Positions 34,126 through 42,733 of a stretch of 64,000 nt of DNA are shown here, piece after piece (the first letter of the stretch is position 1; the number at the start of each line of letters is the position of its first letter). The notes under the pieces were generated by a model that did no database searches, was not told the DNA's origin, and was given only the letters and a program-made list of their open reading frames with translations. Both the position numbers and the translations under genes were made by a program. The DNA lies in contig NZ_WOYQ01000021.1 of assembly GCF_011620665.1 (NCBI RefSeq), positions 20,964 to 84,963 on the forward strand, written 5' to 3'. The stretch comes from Microbacterium sp. GTDB lineage: Bacteria > Actinomycetota > Actinomycetes > Actinomycetales > Microbacteriaceae.

Positions 34126-34743
34126 ATGCTCGAAGAGGAATACGAGAAGTCGCGTCGCCGTGTCCCGCCACACCTGCGGCGACGTGAGGCGGAGCATCCG
34201 TTCGCCTATGAGATCCGCCCCGCGGTGCGCACCGACATGCCGTATGTGCGTGAGATCTACAACTATTACGTCACCAATTCCGTCGTCACCCTCGACGAGA
34301 AGAAGTGGTCGCACCAGCAGTGGCTCGACAAGTTCGACTTTCTGCACAAGCTCGCGCTGCCGTTCCTCGTGGCCGTCTCTCCGACGGGGCAGATCCTCGG
34401 CTACGGACTCGTCGCACCCTGGACCGGAAAATCCGGCTATCGGTACACGGTCGAGAACTCGATCTACCTCGGGCACGCGGCCACCGGCAAGGGGCTCGGC
34501 CGGGCGCTCCTGGAGGCGTTGATCGCGGCGTGCGAAGAACTCGGCATCCGAGAGATGGTGGCCGTCATCAGTGATCGGGGGGCGGAGGCGTCCATCGCCC
34601 TTCACAACAGGCTCGGCTTCGTCGAGGTCGGCCGAATGGGCCGAGTGGGGTTCAAGTTCGGTCGTTCGATCGGCACGATCTACCTTCAGAAGCACCTGCA
34701 CAGCCGCAAGAAGCGCTCACTCTTCGGGCGGCGCACCCGCTGA
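34126..34743 (+). CDS. GNAT-family N-acetyltransferase, phosphinothricin acetyltransferase-like
   Basis: 205 residues. After a basic, charged N-terminal tail (about 30 residues) comes the GNAT domain: IRPAVRTDMPYVREIYNYYVTNSVVTLDEK, then the acetyl-CoA loop HAATGKGLGRALLEALIAACEELG and a C-terminal IALHNRLGFVEVGRMGRVGFKFGR. The pattern fits the PAT/YncA subgroup acting on amino acids or their analogues. The tail after FGRSIGTIYLQKHL is unusually basic (SRKKRSLFGRRTR). Its 3-prime end overlaps the convergent emfourin gene by 27 nt. Confidence 0.85.
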   Translation: MLEEEYEKSRRRVPPHLRRREAEHPFAYEIRPAVRTDMPYVREIYNYYVTNSVVTLDEKKWSHQQWLDKFDFLHKLALPFLVAVSPTGQILGYGLVAPWTGKSGYRYTVENSIYLGHAATGKGLGRALLEALIAACEELGIREMVAVISDRGAEASIALHNRLGFVEVGRMGRVGFKFGRSIGTIYLQKHLHSRKKRSLFGRRTR

Positions 34744-35076
34744 ACCCGCGCGCTCGGCGCCGGCGGCGCCCCGTACCGCATCGATGAGGACCTTCCACGG
34801 TCCGTCGATCTCGTACTCGGCGAGCTCCGCACGGCGACGGTCGTCGCCGCGGTGCGCCGACACCGTCCACCAGAATCGGTCGGCGCCGGTCGGCGCCGCG
34901 TGCTTCGGTGTGCCCCAGGGGCATCGGTCGACGAGCTCTTCCCATGCTGACGATTCGTCTGCGACCGCGTCCACTCGCCACTGCCGCGTCACTCCGGCCA
35001 CGCCGCCCGAACGCTTCACGACCACCGACAGCGGCACGGGCGGCGCGGACTCTGCGCGCTCAGGCTCATCCGGCAT
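34717..35076 (-). CDS. Emfourin-like protealysin inhibitor
   Basis: 119 residues, no signal peptide. The core SVVVKRSGGVAGVTRQWRVD matches the emfourin family, small proteins that inhibit M4 peptidases of the protealysin type. It is encoded directly after the M4 gene, its start lying 11 nt inside the M4 frame, so both are co-translated. Known partners: protealysin and emfourin form a similar two-gene operon in Serratia. The C-terminus is Ala/Gly rich and probably disordered. Confidence 0.8.
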   Translation of the reverse strand: MPDEPERAESAPPVPLSVVVKRSGGVAGVTRQWRVDAVADESSAWEELVDRCPWGTPKHAAPTGADRFWWTVSAHRGDDRRRAELAEYEIDGPWKVLIDAVRGAAGAERAGSAGAPPEE

Positions 35077-36118
35077 CCTCGATCACGCCGACACCGATCC
35101 ACGCGGCGCGGACGGCGTCGACCTCCTCCGATCCACCACCGTACTCCCGCGTCGTGACCGCGAGGGTCTCTGCGGCGAACGCCGAGAAACCCGCCGTGCG
35201 GCTCAGCGTCCCGGCCGTCATGACCAGATACCAGATGTGTCCCGCGCGGTCCCAGGCATTCCCCCCGAGCGCCATGGCGACCAGGTGGAAGGCCTTGTTC
35301 GGGATGCCGGAGTTGATGTGCACGCCGCCATTGTCGGCGTCGGTGACCACGAAGTCCCGCATGTGCGCCGGCTGCGGATCGCGGCCCAGCACGTCGTCGT
35401 CGTAGGCGGTGCCCGGCGCGCTCAGGGAGCGCAGTGCGGCGCCCTGTACGGCGTCCGTGAAGATTCCCTCGCCGATCAGCCACGACGCCTCGGTCACCGT
35501 CTGCGCGGCGGCATGCTGTTCGGTGAGAGCGCCGAACACATCGGCCAGCGATTCGTTCAGCGCACCCGACTGCCCGGAGTACTCGAGACCCCCGGAATTC
35601 TCGATCACCCCGTGTGTGAGTTCGTGGGCGATCACCGACAGAGACTGCGTGAAGCCCGCGAAAACCTCACCGTCACCGTCCCCGAAGACCATGCGCTCTC
35701 CGTTCCAGAAGGCGTTGTCGTAGCGGTCGCCGAAGTGCACCGTGGCCGGCAGCGGACCTGCTTCGTCGTCGATCGACGAGCGTTCGAACGCCTCCCAGTA
35801 CAGCGCGAACGTGGCGCCCAGTCCATCGAACGCCTGATTGACGGCAGCGTCAGCGCTGACGGGATCTTCCTCCCCGCGCACGCGGATTCCGGGAAGGCTC
35901 TCGCGATTCTGCGCGTCGCTGATGACCCGGTCCGGTGTGGACGACGCTTCTGCGACGAGCTCGCGACCGGCTGCGGACAGATCCGGAGCCGCTCGCACGG
36001 GAAGGTAGGTGCGCGGTGCGGCGAGCGTCGCGCGCGCCGCGGCGGCAGCCCGAACCAGGCGCTCCTCCTCAGTGGCCGCGAGGCGGGACAGCAGATAGGG
36101 AGGGACGATCGCGTGCAT
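35066..36118 (-). CDS. Protealysin-like M4 family metallopeptidase
   Basis: 350 residues. Zinc site HELTH (165-169) plus Glu189 in ALNESLADVFG; the catalytic His lies in GGVHINSGIPNKAFH. The N-terminus has no signal peptide but a short propeptide with the PPYLL motif (6-10) of protealysin-type precursors, which directs autoprocessing. Such enzymes are intracellular or leave by non-classical routes. ATG 36118 is chosen because TAGCCT lies 6 nt upstream; GTG 36124 would add two residues. It overlaps the emfourin-like inhibitor gene. Confidence 0.92.
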   Translation of the reverse strand: MHAIVPPYLLSRLAATEEERLVRAAAAARATLAAPRTYLPVRAAPDLSAAGRELVAEASSTPDRVISDAQNRESLPGIRVRGEEDPVSADAAVNQAFDGLGATFALYWEAFERSSIDDEAGPLPATVHFGDRYDNAFWNGERMVFGDGDGEVFAGFTQSLSVIAHELTHGVIENSGGLEYSGQSGALNESLADVFGALTEQHAAAQTVTEASWLIGEGIFTDAVQGAALRSLSAPGTAYDDDVLGRDPQPAHMRDFVVTDADNGGVHINSGIPNKAFHLVAMALGGNAWDRAGHIWYLVMTAGTLSRTAGFSAFAAETLAVTTREYGGGSEEVDAVRAAWIGVGVIEDAG

Positions 36119-36124
36119 GGCCAC

Positions 36125-36130
36125 AGGCTA
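36125..36130 (-). promoter_or_regulatory. Leaderless -10 element (TAGCCT) of the M4 peptidase operon
   Basis: TAGCCT on the minus strand ends 6 nt before ATG 36118. Confidence 0.6.
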
Positions 36131-36158
36131 ACCTCGACCCCCGACCCGCATCGGATCC

Positions 36159-36953
36159 TCAGCGCGGATCGATGATCGGGATCGAGGCCAGCAGCCGCCG
36201 CGTGTACGAGACCTGAGGCTGCAGCAGGACCTTCTCGGTCGGACCTTCCTCGACGATGCGGCCTTCCGCCATGACGATGACCTCGTCGCAGAGGTTCTGC
36301 ACGACGCCGATGTCGTGCGAGACCATCACGAGCGTGAGCTGCTCGGTGCGGCGCAGGTCGCGGAGAAGTTCGAGGATCTGGGCGCGAACGGTCACATCCA
36401 GCGCCGACAGCGGTTCGTCACCGACGAGGATGCGGGGCCGATGCACGATCGCGCGCGCGAGCGCGATGCGCTGACGCTGGCCGCCGGAGAACTCGTGCGG
36501 ATACCGCGCGGCCATGTCGGGTGCGAGTCCCACCTGCGAGAGCACCTCGCCGACGCGGGCCCGGCGGTCGCCGGGGATTCCGAGTGCCCACAGCGGCTCT
36601 CCGACGGTGCGTCCGATGTTCATTCGCGGATCCAGAGAGGCGTACGGGTCCTGGAAGACGATGCCGGTCTGCTGACGCAGCCAGTGCAGATCGCGGGCGG
36701 AAGCGCGCGCGTCCACCGCGCGCCCGGCGACTTCCACGGATCCCGAGGTGGGAGTGTCCAGGCCCAGGAGGAGACGGATGAGCGTCGACTTGCCCGATCC
36801 GGACTCGCCGATGATCCCGACCGCCGATCCGGCGCGCACGTCGATATCGGCATCGTCAAGCGCCGTTGTGAAGGTCGGGCGCTCGAACAGACCCCGGGCC
36901 GACGCCCGGAACCGGCGGGTCAGCGCGCGCCCGCGGATCAGGGTCTCGGTCAT
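36159..36953 (-). CDS. ABC transporter ATP-binding protein, DppF/OppF type
   Basis: 264 residues. Walker [11 protein letters not shown]-loop VFQDPYASLDPRM, signature FSGGQRQRIALARA, Walker B ILVGDEPLSALD and the switch MVSHDIGVV. YASLDPRMNIGRTVGEPL is typical of OppF/DppF, the second ATPase of oligopeptide, dipeptide or nickel importers. It is the last gene of a five-gene operon and overlaps the preceding ATPase by ATGA. The usual C-terminal oligo_HPY extension is short. Confidence 0.92.
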   Translation of the reverse strand: MTETLIRGRALTRRFRASARGLFERPTFTTALDDADIDVRAGSAVGIIGESGSGKSTLIRLLLGLDTPTSGSVEVAGRAVDARASARDLHWLRQQTGIVFQDPYASLDPRMNIGRTVGEPLWALGIPGDRRARVGEVLSQVGLAPDMAARYPHEFSGGQRQRIALARAIVHRPRILVGDEPLSALDVTVRAQILELLRDLRRTEQLTLVMVSHDIGVVQNLCDEVIVMAEGRIVEEGPTEKVLLQPQVSYTRRLLASIPIIDPR

Positions 36954-37738
36954 GCCGAGCCTCCCGGTCGCCAGAGCGTTGCGGTCGCATCGCGGAGGAG
37001 TCCCTGCGTCACCGGCGAGGTCGGCGCCGTCAACAGCGTCGTCAGAGGCCCGGATTCGACCACACGTCCCTCCTCCAGTACCACTGCGTGGGTGGCGACC
37101 TGGGAAAGGACCGCGAGATCATGAGTGATGAACACGAGCGACATGCCCTCTCGTGTCACCAGCGTGCGGAGCAGATCGAGGATCTCGGCTTGGATCGTGA
37201 CGTCGAGTGCCGTGGTGGGCTCGTCGGCGATGAGCAGTCGTGGACGACAGGCCAGTGCCATCGCGATCGCGACCCGCTGGCGCTGACCGCCGGAGAGCTG
37301 GTGCGGATACCGCCTGACGATCTGCACCGGGTCTTGAAGGTGCACCCGCTCTGCTTCCGTGACCGCGCGGGTGAGAGCGTCGCGGCGCCCGACTTTTTCG
37401 TGGATGCGGATCGACTCGGCGATCTGCCGCCCGACCGTGCGGATGGGGTTGAGCGCGGTCCGTGGTTCCTGGAAGACGATTCCGATCTCTTTCCCGCGCA
37501 GGCGAGCCAGCTCGCGATCGGGGGTGCCGAGCAGCTCGCGGTCGTTCCACTGGATGCTCCCGCCGGCGACGGCGCCCTCCGGGAGAAGCCCGACCAGCGC
37601 GAGCGCCGTGAGGGACTTCCCCGATCCGGATTCTCCGATCAGGCCCACGCGCGCGCCGTCGGGCACGTCGAACGAAACGCCGTCGACGACGCGAGTGCCG
37701 GCGATGTCGATCGTCAGGTCTCGGACTCGGAGGCTCAT
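36950..37738 (-). CDS. ABC transporter ATP-binding protein, DppD/OppD type
   Basis: 262 residues from ATG 37738; the track ORF runs on into the permease in another frame. Walker [11 protein letters not shown]-loop [19 protein letters not shown], signature [14 protein letters not shown], Walker [13 protein letters not shown] and the switch FITHDLAVL. The Glu after Q and the DEPTTALD box are those of DppD/OppD. Starts and stops overlap its neighbours by 4 nt on both sides, so the operon is translated as a coupled series. Confidence 0.92.
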   Translation of the reverse strand: MSLRVRDLTIDIAGTRVVDGVSFDVPDGARVGLIGESGSGKSLTALALVGLLPEGAVAGGSIQWNDRELLGTPDRELARLRGKEIGIVFQEPRTALNPIRTVGRQIAESIRIHEKVGRRDALTRAVTEAERVHLQDPVQIVRRYPHQLSGGQRQRVAIAMALACRPRLLIADEPTTALDVTIQAEILDLLRTLVTREGMSLVFITHDLAVLSQVATHAVVLEEGRVVESGPLTTLLTAPTSPVTQGLLRDATATLWRPGGSA

Positions 37739-38670
37739 GCGACCACGGCCGGCATGTGTGTTCGCGCGGCTGCGCCCCGGCGGGAGAGGGTGGGGTCGGT
37801 CACGTCGCGAAGACCGTCGCCCAGAAGGTTGAGGCCCAACACGGTGAGGGTGATCGCGAGCCCCGGCCACACCACGGTGAGCGGGTAGACGGAGATGTAC
37901 GACTGCAGTTCGGCCAGCAGCAGTCCCCACGAGGGCTCGGTCGGTGGCGCCCCGAACCCGAGGTAGGACAGGCCCGCTTCCGCCAGGACGGCGACGGCCA
38001 TCGCCCATGACAGCTGAACGATGAACACCGGTGCGACGTTGGGGAGCAGGTGGCGCCACAGGTTCTGCCAGGGCGTGAGGCCGCTCGCCTGACCGGCGAG
38101 GACGAAGTCGCTGTGCAGGACGCGGCGGAGCTCGGGCCGGGTCACCCGGGCGATGTTCACACCGAAGCCGATGCCGACCGACACGATCACCACCCAGAGC
38201 GACCCGCCCCAGACGGCCGAGATCATCATGGCGATCAGCAGCACGGGAAATGCGATGAGGATGTCGACCAGCACCGCGACACCCTCGCGCACCCACCGTG
38301 CGGTCAGCGCGCCGAGCGCGGCGAGGGCGAGGCCGATGAGCGTCGCGATCACGCCCGCGCCGAGGGCGACCCACACGGTCGTGCGCGCCCCGGCCATCAG
38401 GAGACTGGAGATGTCGCGGCCAGATCCGTCGGTTCCGAGGAGGTGCGGCCACCCGGGCGCCGTCCAGCGATTGGCGATGTCCACGCTCTGGGGATCGTAC
38501 GGGAGCCAGAACGCGCTGACCAGGGCGACGAGGCCGACGACTGCCACCACGAGGATGCCAAACCGGCTTGTCGACTGCTCCCAGAGCCGTGCGAGCCACG
38601 AGTATCGCAGCATCGCACCGGACTCGGGCCGGGTGTCGCCACCCGGCGCCGGAACTGGTCGAGGCGTCAC
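37735..38670 (-). CDS. ABC transporter permease, DppC/OppC type
   Basis: 311 residues. N-terminal OppC-type helix (FGILVVAVVGLVALVSAFWLPYDP) and HLLGTDGSGRDISSLLMAGARTTVWVALGAG, then five more helices. The EAA coupling motif is RVLHSDFVLAGQASGLTPWQNLWRHLLPN, followed by EAGLSYLGFGAPPTEPSWGLLL. GTG 38670 overlaps the upstream permease stop (GTGA). Ligand class cannot be separated among dipeptide, oligopeptide, nickel and glutathione. Confidence 0.93.
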   Translation of the reverse strand: MTPRPVPAPGGDTRPESGAMLRYSWLARLWEQSTSRFGILVVAVVGLVALVSAFWLPYDPQSVDIANRWTAPGWPHLLGTDGSGRDISSLLMAGARTTVWVALGAGVIATLIGLALAALGALTARWVREGVAVLVDILIAFPVLLIAMMISAVWGGSLWVVIVSVGIGFGVNIARVTRPELRRVLHSDFVLAGQASGLTPWQNLWRHLLPNVAPVFIVQLSWAMAVAVLAEAGLSYLGFGAPPTEPSWGLLLAELQSYISVYPLTVVWPGLAITLTVLGLNLLGDGLRDVTDPTLSRRGAAARTHMPAVVA

Positions 38671-39617
38671 TCCGTCTCCCGCTGCCGCGGGTCGATGACC
38701 CGGTGGATGAGGTCGACGAGAAAGCCGACGACGAGTACGAACCCCGTCAGCACGAGGAGCTCACCCTGCACTTTGGGCAGGTCTCGGCTGCCGACGTCGG
38801 CGACCAGCATCCGCCCGACACCGGGCAGACCGAACAGCTGCTCGATCACGACCGCCCCCACGATGATGCCGGCGACCTGCAGCCCCAGCACCGTGATGAT
38901 CGACAGGCCGACCGTGGGCAGTCCGTGGCGTACGAGGGCCTGATTGCGTGTGAGTCCCTTCGCCGCTGCCGTGCGGACGAAGTCCTGCCCGACCGCCTGG
39001 AGCGTGGCTGAACGCACGAAGCGCAGCAGCATCGCGCCCTCGACGACGCCGATCGTGATGGCCGGCAGGAGAAGCGAGCGCACGGCGAGACCGGGATTCG
39101 ACCAGCCATCGCGTGGGAAGCCCTGCGCGGGCAGCCAGCCGAGCCAGACCGCGAACACGAGGACGAGCATCATGCCGGCCCACACGACCGGCACGGCGGC
39201 GAGCGTCTGTGCTCCGACGCTGAGCACCGTACCGTCGGGGCGGCCGCGGCGCATCGCGGACAGGACTCCGAAAGGCAGGGCGATCAGCAGAGCGACCGTG
39301 AGCGACATGACCCCGAGCGGAATCGTCACCTGCGCCTTCTGCGCGAGCTCGGCTGACACGGGCGCTCCCGTGAGCAGCGACGTGCCCAGGTCTCCGCGCA
39401 GCACCCCGCCGATCCAGTCGGCGTACTGCGTCGGCAGCGGCGCGCCGAGACCGAGGCGGTCCCTGATGGCCGCGACCTGTTCGGGCGTGGAATTGATCCC
39501 GGCGATGAGCTGTGCCACATCGCCGGGAAGAATCCGCAGGGTGAGGAAGATCAGCGCACTGGCGACCAGCAGGCCCAGCAGCAGCAGGGCCAGTCGTGTC
39601 AGTGCGTAGCGGATCAC
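38667..39617 (-). CDS. ABC transporter permease, DppB/OppB type
   Basis: 316 residues, six helices. The N-terminus has the OppB pattern (LLLGLLVASALIFLTLRILPGDVAQL), a periplasmic loop LGLGAPLPTQYADWIGGVLRGDLGTSL, and the EAA motif QAVGQDFVRTAAAKGLTRNQALVRHGLPT. GTG 39617 overlaps the stop of the substrate-binding lipoprotein gene (GTGA), as for the other junctions of this operon. Confidence 0.93.
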   Translation of the reverse strand: MIRYALTRLALLLLGLLVASALIFLTLRILPGDVAQLIAGINSTPEQVAAIRDRLGLGAPLPTQYADWIGGVLRGDLGTSLLTGAPVSAELAQKAQVTIPLGVMSLTVALLIALPFGVLSAMRRGRPDGTVLSVGAQTLAAVPVVWAGMMLVLVFAVWLGWLPAQGFPRDGWSNPGLAVRSLLLPAITIGVVEGAMLLRFVRSATLQAVGQDFVRTAAAKGLTRNQALVRHGLPTVGLSIITVLGLQVAGIIVGAVVIEQLFGLPGVGRMLVADVGSRDLPKVQGELLVLTGFVLVVGFLVDLIHRVIDPRQRETE

Positions 39618-41125
39618 CCCGCGCTCTTGACCAACTCAGTCAGGTTCAGGCGCTCGTTCGTGTTGACGGTCGGCACCCCGGTGACTCCGGAGGCGATCGC
39701 GACGACGGAGGCGCCGTTGTACAGCCAGTCGGCGGCCATGTCTTCGGACACGATCTTCGCCGCCTTCTGAAGAAGCTCGGCGGCGACTGCCTCGTCGGTG
39801 GCCGACAGCGAGTCGGAGAACAGCTGCTGCACCTCGGCATTGTCGTAGGTGAAGTAGTACTCCGGGTTCGCCCAGTTCTCGAAGTCGCGCGCTTCGGTGT
39901 GCAGCACGAAGCTCAGGTCGTAGTCTCTGTTGATGTAGACATCCTGGAGCCACGCCGAGAACTCGACGGCATCGACCTTCAGAGTGATGCCCACATCGTT
40001 CAGGTTCGAGACGAGGATCTGCGACACGGTCGTGCCGTAGAAGGACGGGATGGTGAGCGTGAGGGTGAGGTCCTCGGCGCCCGCTTCGGCCAGCAGCTTC
40101 TCGGCGGCGCTCGGGTCGAATGGTGCCACGGACTCGAGGTCCGCGTAGCCCGGGTCCAGTTCGGGGATCGGACCGTACTGGGTCTGGCCCGCAGCGAGCG
40201 CTTCGACGATCGCGTTCTTGTCGATCGCCTGGCGGATCGCCTGGCGCACGCGGATGTCGTCCAGCGGCGCCTTCGCCGAGTTCATCGCGAGCGTGCCCTT
40301 GTCGGTGGACTTGCCGAGGGTGACGGCGAAATCGCCGCCGGCCTCGATCTGGCTGGTGAGGTTCGCGTCGAAACCGGTGAGCACGTCCAGTTCGCCCGCC
40401 AGTGCGCCGTTGAGCGCCGCCTGCGTGTCCGGGATGTAGTCGAAGACCACCTCGGCCACCTGCGCCTGATCGCCCCAGTAGGCGTCGTTGCGCGCGAAGG
40501 TGATCGAATCGCCCTGCTTCCATTCCGTCAGCGCGTAGGGGCCCGTGCCGTTGGCGGCCGTCTTCCGGTCGATCGTGTCGTCCTTCTTGAACACGAGGCC
40601 TGCGCGGCCGGTGAGGTTCCACAGGAGGGTCGAGTCCGGCTCACTCAGGGTCACCGTGATCGTCTGGCCGTCGGCGGCGATCGTGCTCACGCGCGCGAGG
40701 CGTGCCGAGTCGCGGTAGGTGTCGGTGTCCTTGACCTGCTGCAGCGACCAGACGACGTCTTCGGGGGTGAGCTGTTCGCCGTTGTGGAAGGTGACGCCCT
40801 CGCGCAGGGTGAAGGTGTAGGTCAGACCGTCGGCCGAGACGTCGTAGTCGCTCGCCAGGGCGGGAATGACCTCCTGATCGGCCGTCCGCGAGACGAGTCC
40901 CTGGTACACGTTGTCGATCAGGATCTGATCCAGCGCCGCACCCGCGGTCTCACGGATGTCGAGGTTCCCCGGCTCGGCGACGAGCCGGATCACCACGGAC
41001 GCATCAGGATCGGCTGTTCCGCTCGTGCTGGAGGCTGTGGGATCCGTGCCGCCCGCGCAGGCGGTCAGCACGAGGGCGCCGGCCGCGAGCAGCGCGGCCG
41101 CGGCGAGGGTGGTTCGGCGAAGCAT
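39614..41125 (-). CDS. Substrate-binding lipoprotein of a peptide/nickel-type ABC importer (SBP_bac_5)
   Basis: 503 residues. The signal is MLRRTTLAAAALLAAGALVLTACAGG with the lipobox LTAC, so it is a lipid-anchored surface protein. The mature part is a cluster C / SBP family 5 fold: LDQILIDNVYQGLVSRTAD, GLTYTFTLREGVTFHNGEQLTPEDVVWSL, NGTGPYALTEWKQGDSITFARNDAYWG. ATG 41125 (17 codons inside the track ORF) has AAAGGA 8 nt upstream. First gene of the dpp-like operon. The ligand is unknown. Confidence 0.93.
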   Translation of the reverse strand: MLRRTTLAAAALLAAGALVLTACAGGTDPTASSTSGTADPDASVVIRLVAEPGNLDIRETAGAALDQILIDNVYQGLVSRTADQEVIPALASDYDVSADGLTYTFTLREGVTFHNGEQLTPEDVVWSLQQVKDTDTYRDSARLARVSTIAADGQTITVTLSEPDSTLLWNLTGRAGLVFKKDDTIDRKTAANGTGPYALTEWKQGDSITFARNDAYWGDQAQVAEVVFDYIPDTQAALNGALAGELDVLTGFDANLTSQIEAGGDFAVTLGKSTDKGTLAMNSAKAPLDDIRVRQAIRQAIDKNAIVEALAAGQTQYGPIPELDPGYADLESVAPFDPSAAEKLLAEAGAEDLTLTLTIPSFYGTTVSQILVSNLNDVGITLKVDAVEFSAWLQDVYINRDYDLSFVLHTEARDFENWANPEYYFTYDNAEVQQLFSDSLSATDEAVAAELLQKAAKIVSEDMAADWLYNGASVVAIASGVTGVPTVNTNERLNLTELVKSAG

Positions 41126-41202
41126 GAGGGGGGTCCTTTCGCAGGGAGCAGGAGTGCGCCGTAGCTGGAGCGGCACACTCTGCGGACTCGGGTGCGCGTA
41201 TC

Positions 41203-41208
41203 AGCCTA
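41203..41208 (-). promoter_or_regulatory. Candidate -10 element (TAGGCT) of the dpp-like operon
   Basis: TAGGCT on the minus strand, about 77 nt before ATG 41125, would give a leader of about 70 nt. No clear -35 is seen. Confidence 0.35.
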
Positions 41209-41258
41209 GGCTCCGCGCGCGATGCCGTGTGCATCCGTGTCATCATCCGTGTACGGGA

Positions 41259-42200
41259 TCACGCCCGTGAGACGACGGCCGCCACGATCTCGGCGAGCTC
41301 GGCGGGAGCTTCCTCCTGGACGTTGTGGCCCGAGGAAACCGCGATGGTCACCGCATCCGGCCGGTATGCACGGTAGTCGGTGACATCCTGTTCCGTCAGG
41401 AATCCGCGCTCGCCGTGCACCAGGGTGATCGGTGCGCGGACAGCGGCGAGGTCATCCCAGCCGGATGCCGTCAGTACGCTCCGCAGCGCATCCTGACCGC
41501 TGAGAGCGGCCTGTGCGGCCACCGGATCCGCCGCCATCGCAGCGGCGAGGTGCGCGAAGTGGTGCTTCCATTCGACGCGGCCGTCGGGGCGCACGCGCGA
41601 GTTCAGGAAGACCCCGCGGGTCGCAGCTTCCGGCGTGCCGCCGAGACCGAACTGCATGGCCCGCTCGACGAGCTCCTCCCGGCTCGCCCAATCGGTCGGG
41701 CCGGCGAAGAAGGCCGCGATCTGGCTGGCGCCCGCGTTCGGATCTATGCCGGGCGAGATGTCGACGACGACGAGCTCACGCACGAGGTCGGGGTGGGAGG
41801 CCGCCAGCGCCGCCGCCGTCAGCCCGCCGAGCGATTGCCCGACCAGCACCTGCGGCGTCTCGCACCACTTTTCGAGGGCTCCCACGATGTCCTCCGCGAG
41901 CGGCCGGCCGGCGTAGGCGGCGTCCGTGCGCCAGGACGAATCGCCGTGGCCGGGGAGATCGAGCGCGAGGGCCGGCAGCCCCAGCGCGATCGCGGTCGTG
42001 TCCCATGTGTGGGCGTTCAGCCCGGCGCCGTGGAGGAAGGTCACCACCGGCGGAGGGAAATCAGAGCTCAGCGCATCACCGTACTGCAGAGCGCTGACGG
42101 TGCGTCCGTCCGGAAGCTCATGAGTGAGGCGGCGGACCGGCGGGATGCGGTCCGTGCCGATGTCACGCGCCTGGTCGGGAAGGAACTGAAACTCGTTCAT
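41259..42200 (-). CDS. Alpha/beta hydrolase
   Basis: 313 residues. Oxyanion region VVTFLHGAGLNAHTWD, LDLPGHGDSSWR, nucleophile elbow GQSLGGLTAAA, and the catalytic His in SSGHNVQEEAPAEL. The fold is that of esterases, lipases and C-C hydrolases; substrate unknown. The track ORF begins 57 codons early; ATG 42200 has CACAAT 6 nt upstream, close to the leaderless pattern. Divergent from the AhpD-like gene. Confidence 0.87.
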   Translation of the reverse strand: MNEFQFLPDQARDIGTDRIPPVRRLTHELPDGRTVSALQYGDALSSDFPPPVVTFLHGAGLNAHTWDTTAIALGLPALALDLPGHGDSSWRTDAAYAGRPLAEDIVGALEKWCETPQVLVGQSLGGLTAAALAASHPDLVRELVVVDISPGIDPNAGASQIAAFFAGPTDWASREELVERAMQFGLGGTPEAATRGVFLNSRVRPDGRVEWKHHFAHLAAAMAADPVAAQAALSGQDALRSVLTASGWDDLAAVRAPITLVHGERGFLTEQDVTDYRAYRPDAVTIAVSSGHNVQEEAPAELAEIVAAVVSRA

Positions 42201-42206
42201 CCGGCT

Positions 42207-42212
42207 ATTGTG
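42207..42212 (-). promoter_or_regulatory. Leaderless -10-like element (CACAAT)
   Basis: CACAAT on the minus strand ends 6 nt before ATG 42200. It departs from T-first but keeps AAT. Confidence 0.4.
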
Positions 42213-42244
42213 GCCCATCCCGCAGCGGGGCGGGAACCCGGCCG

Positions 42245-42250
42245 TAGGCT
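42245..42250 (+). promoter_or_regulatory. Leaderless -10 element (TAGGCT)
   Basis: TAGGCT ends 6 nt before ATG 42257; no ribosome binding site is present. Confidence 0.65.
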
Positions 42251-42256
42251 GATGTA

Positions 42257-42733
42257 ATGACCCAGGAACGTCGCGTGCATCTCTCCCGCTCGGCTCGTCC
42301 CGCGTATGACGCGCTCGAAGCGTTCTCGCAGACGGTCGCCACCCTCGCGGCCGACGCGGGGATCGACGCACGACTCAGGGAGATCGCGTTGATCCACGCA
42401 TCGCAGCTGAACGGATGTGCGTACTGCGTGCGCGTGCACGCAGATCGCGCCGTCGCCGCCGGGATTGCCGCGGATGAGATCGCGCAGATCGCCGTGTGGC
42501 GGGAGTCGGGGGTCTTCAGTGCGCGGGAGAGGGCGGCGCTCGAGCTGGCCGAGTCGTACGTCTTCATCCATGAGCAGGGCATTCCCGACGAGGTCTACGA
42601 TCGCGTCGGCGGCATCCTGACCGAGCAGGAGTATGTCGCGCTCAGCTGGCTGCTGGTTTCGATCAACGCGTTCAATCGGGTCACCATCGCCGGCAGGTAC
42701 CCGGTTCCGCGGCGGCACGGGTCCACGGCGTGA
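42257..42733 (+). CDS. Carboxymuconolactone decarboxylase / AhpD-family protein
   Basis: 158 residues, all helical. The redox motif is CAYCVRVH (about 54-61), the CxxC-x3-H of AhpD-like alkylhydroperoxidases, and the C-terminal AFNRVTIAGRYPVP follows the family. It is probably a peroxide-linked or general CMD-fold oxidoreductase. GTGA overlap joins it to the phosphatase gene, so the two are co-translated; the functional link is not known. Confidence 0.88.
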   Translation: MTQERRVHLSRSARPAYDALEAFSQTVATLAADAGIDARLREIALIHASQLNGCAYCVRVHADRAVAAGIAADEIAQIAVWRESGVFSARERAALELAESYVFIHEQGIPDEVYDRVGGILTEQEYVALSWLLVSINAFNRVTIAGRYPVPRRHGSTA

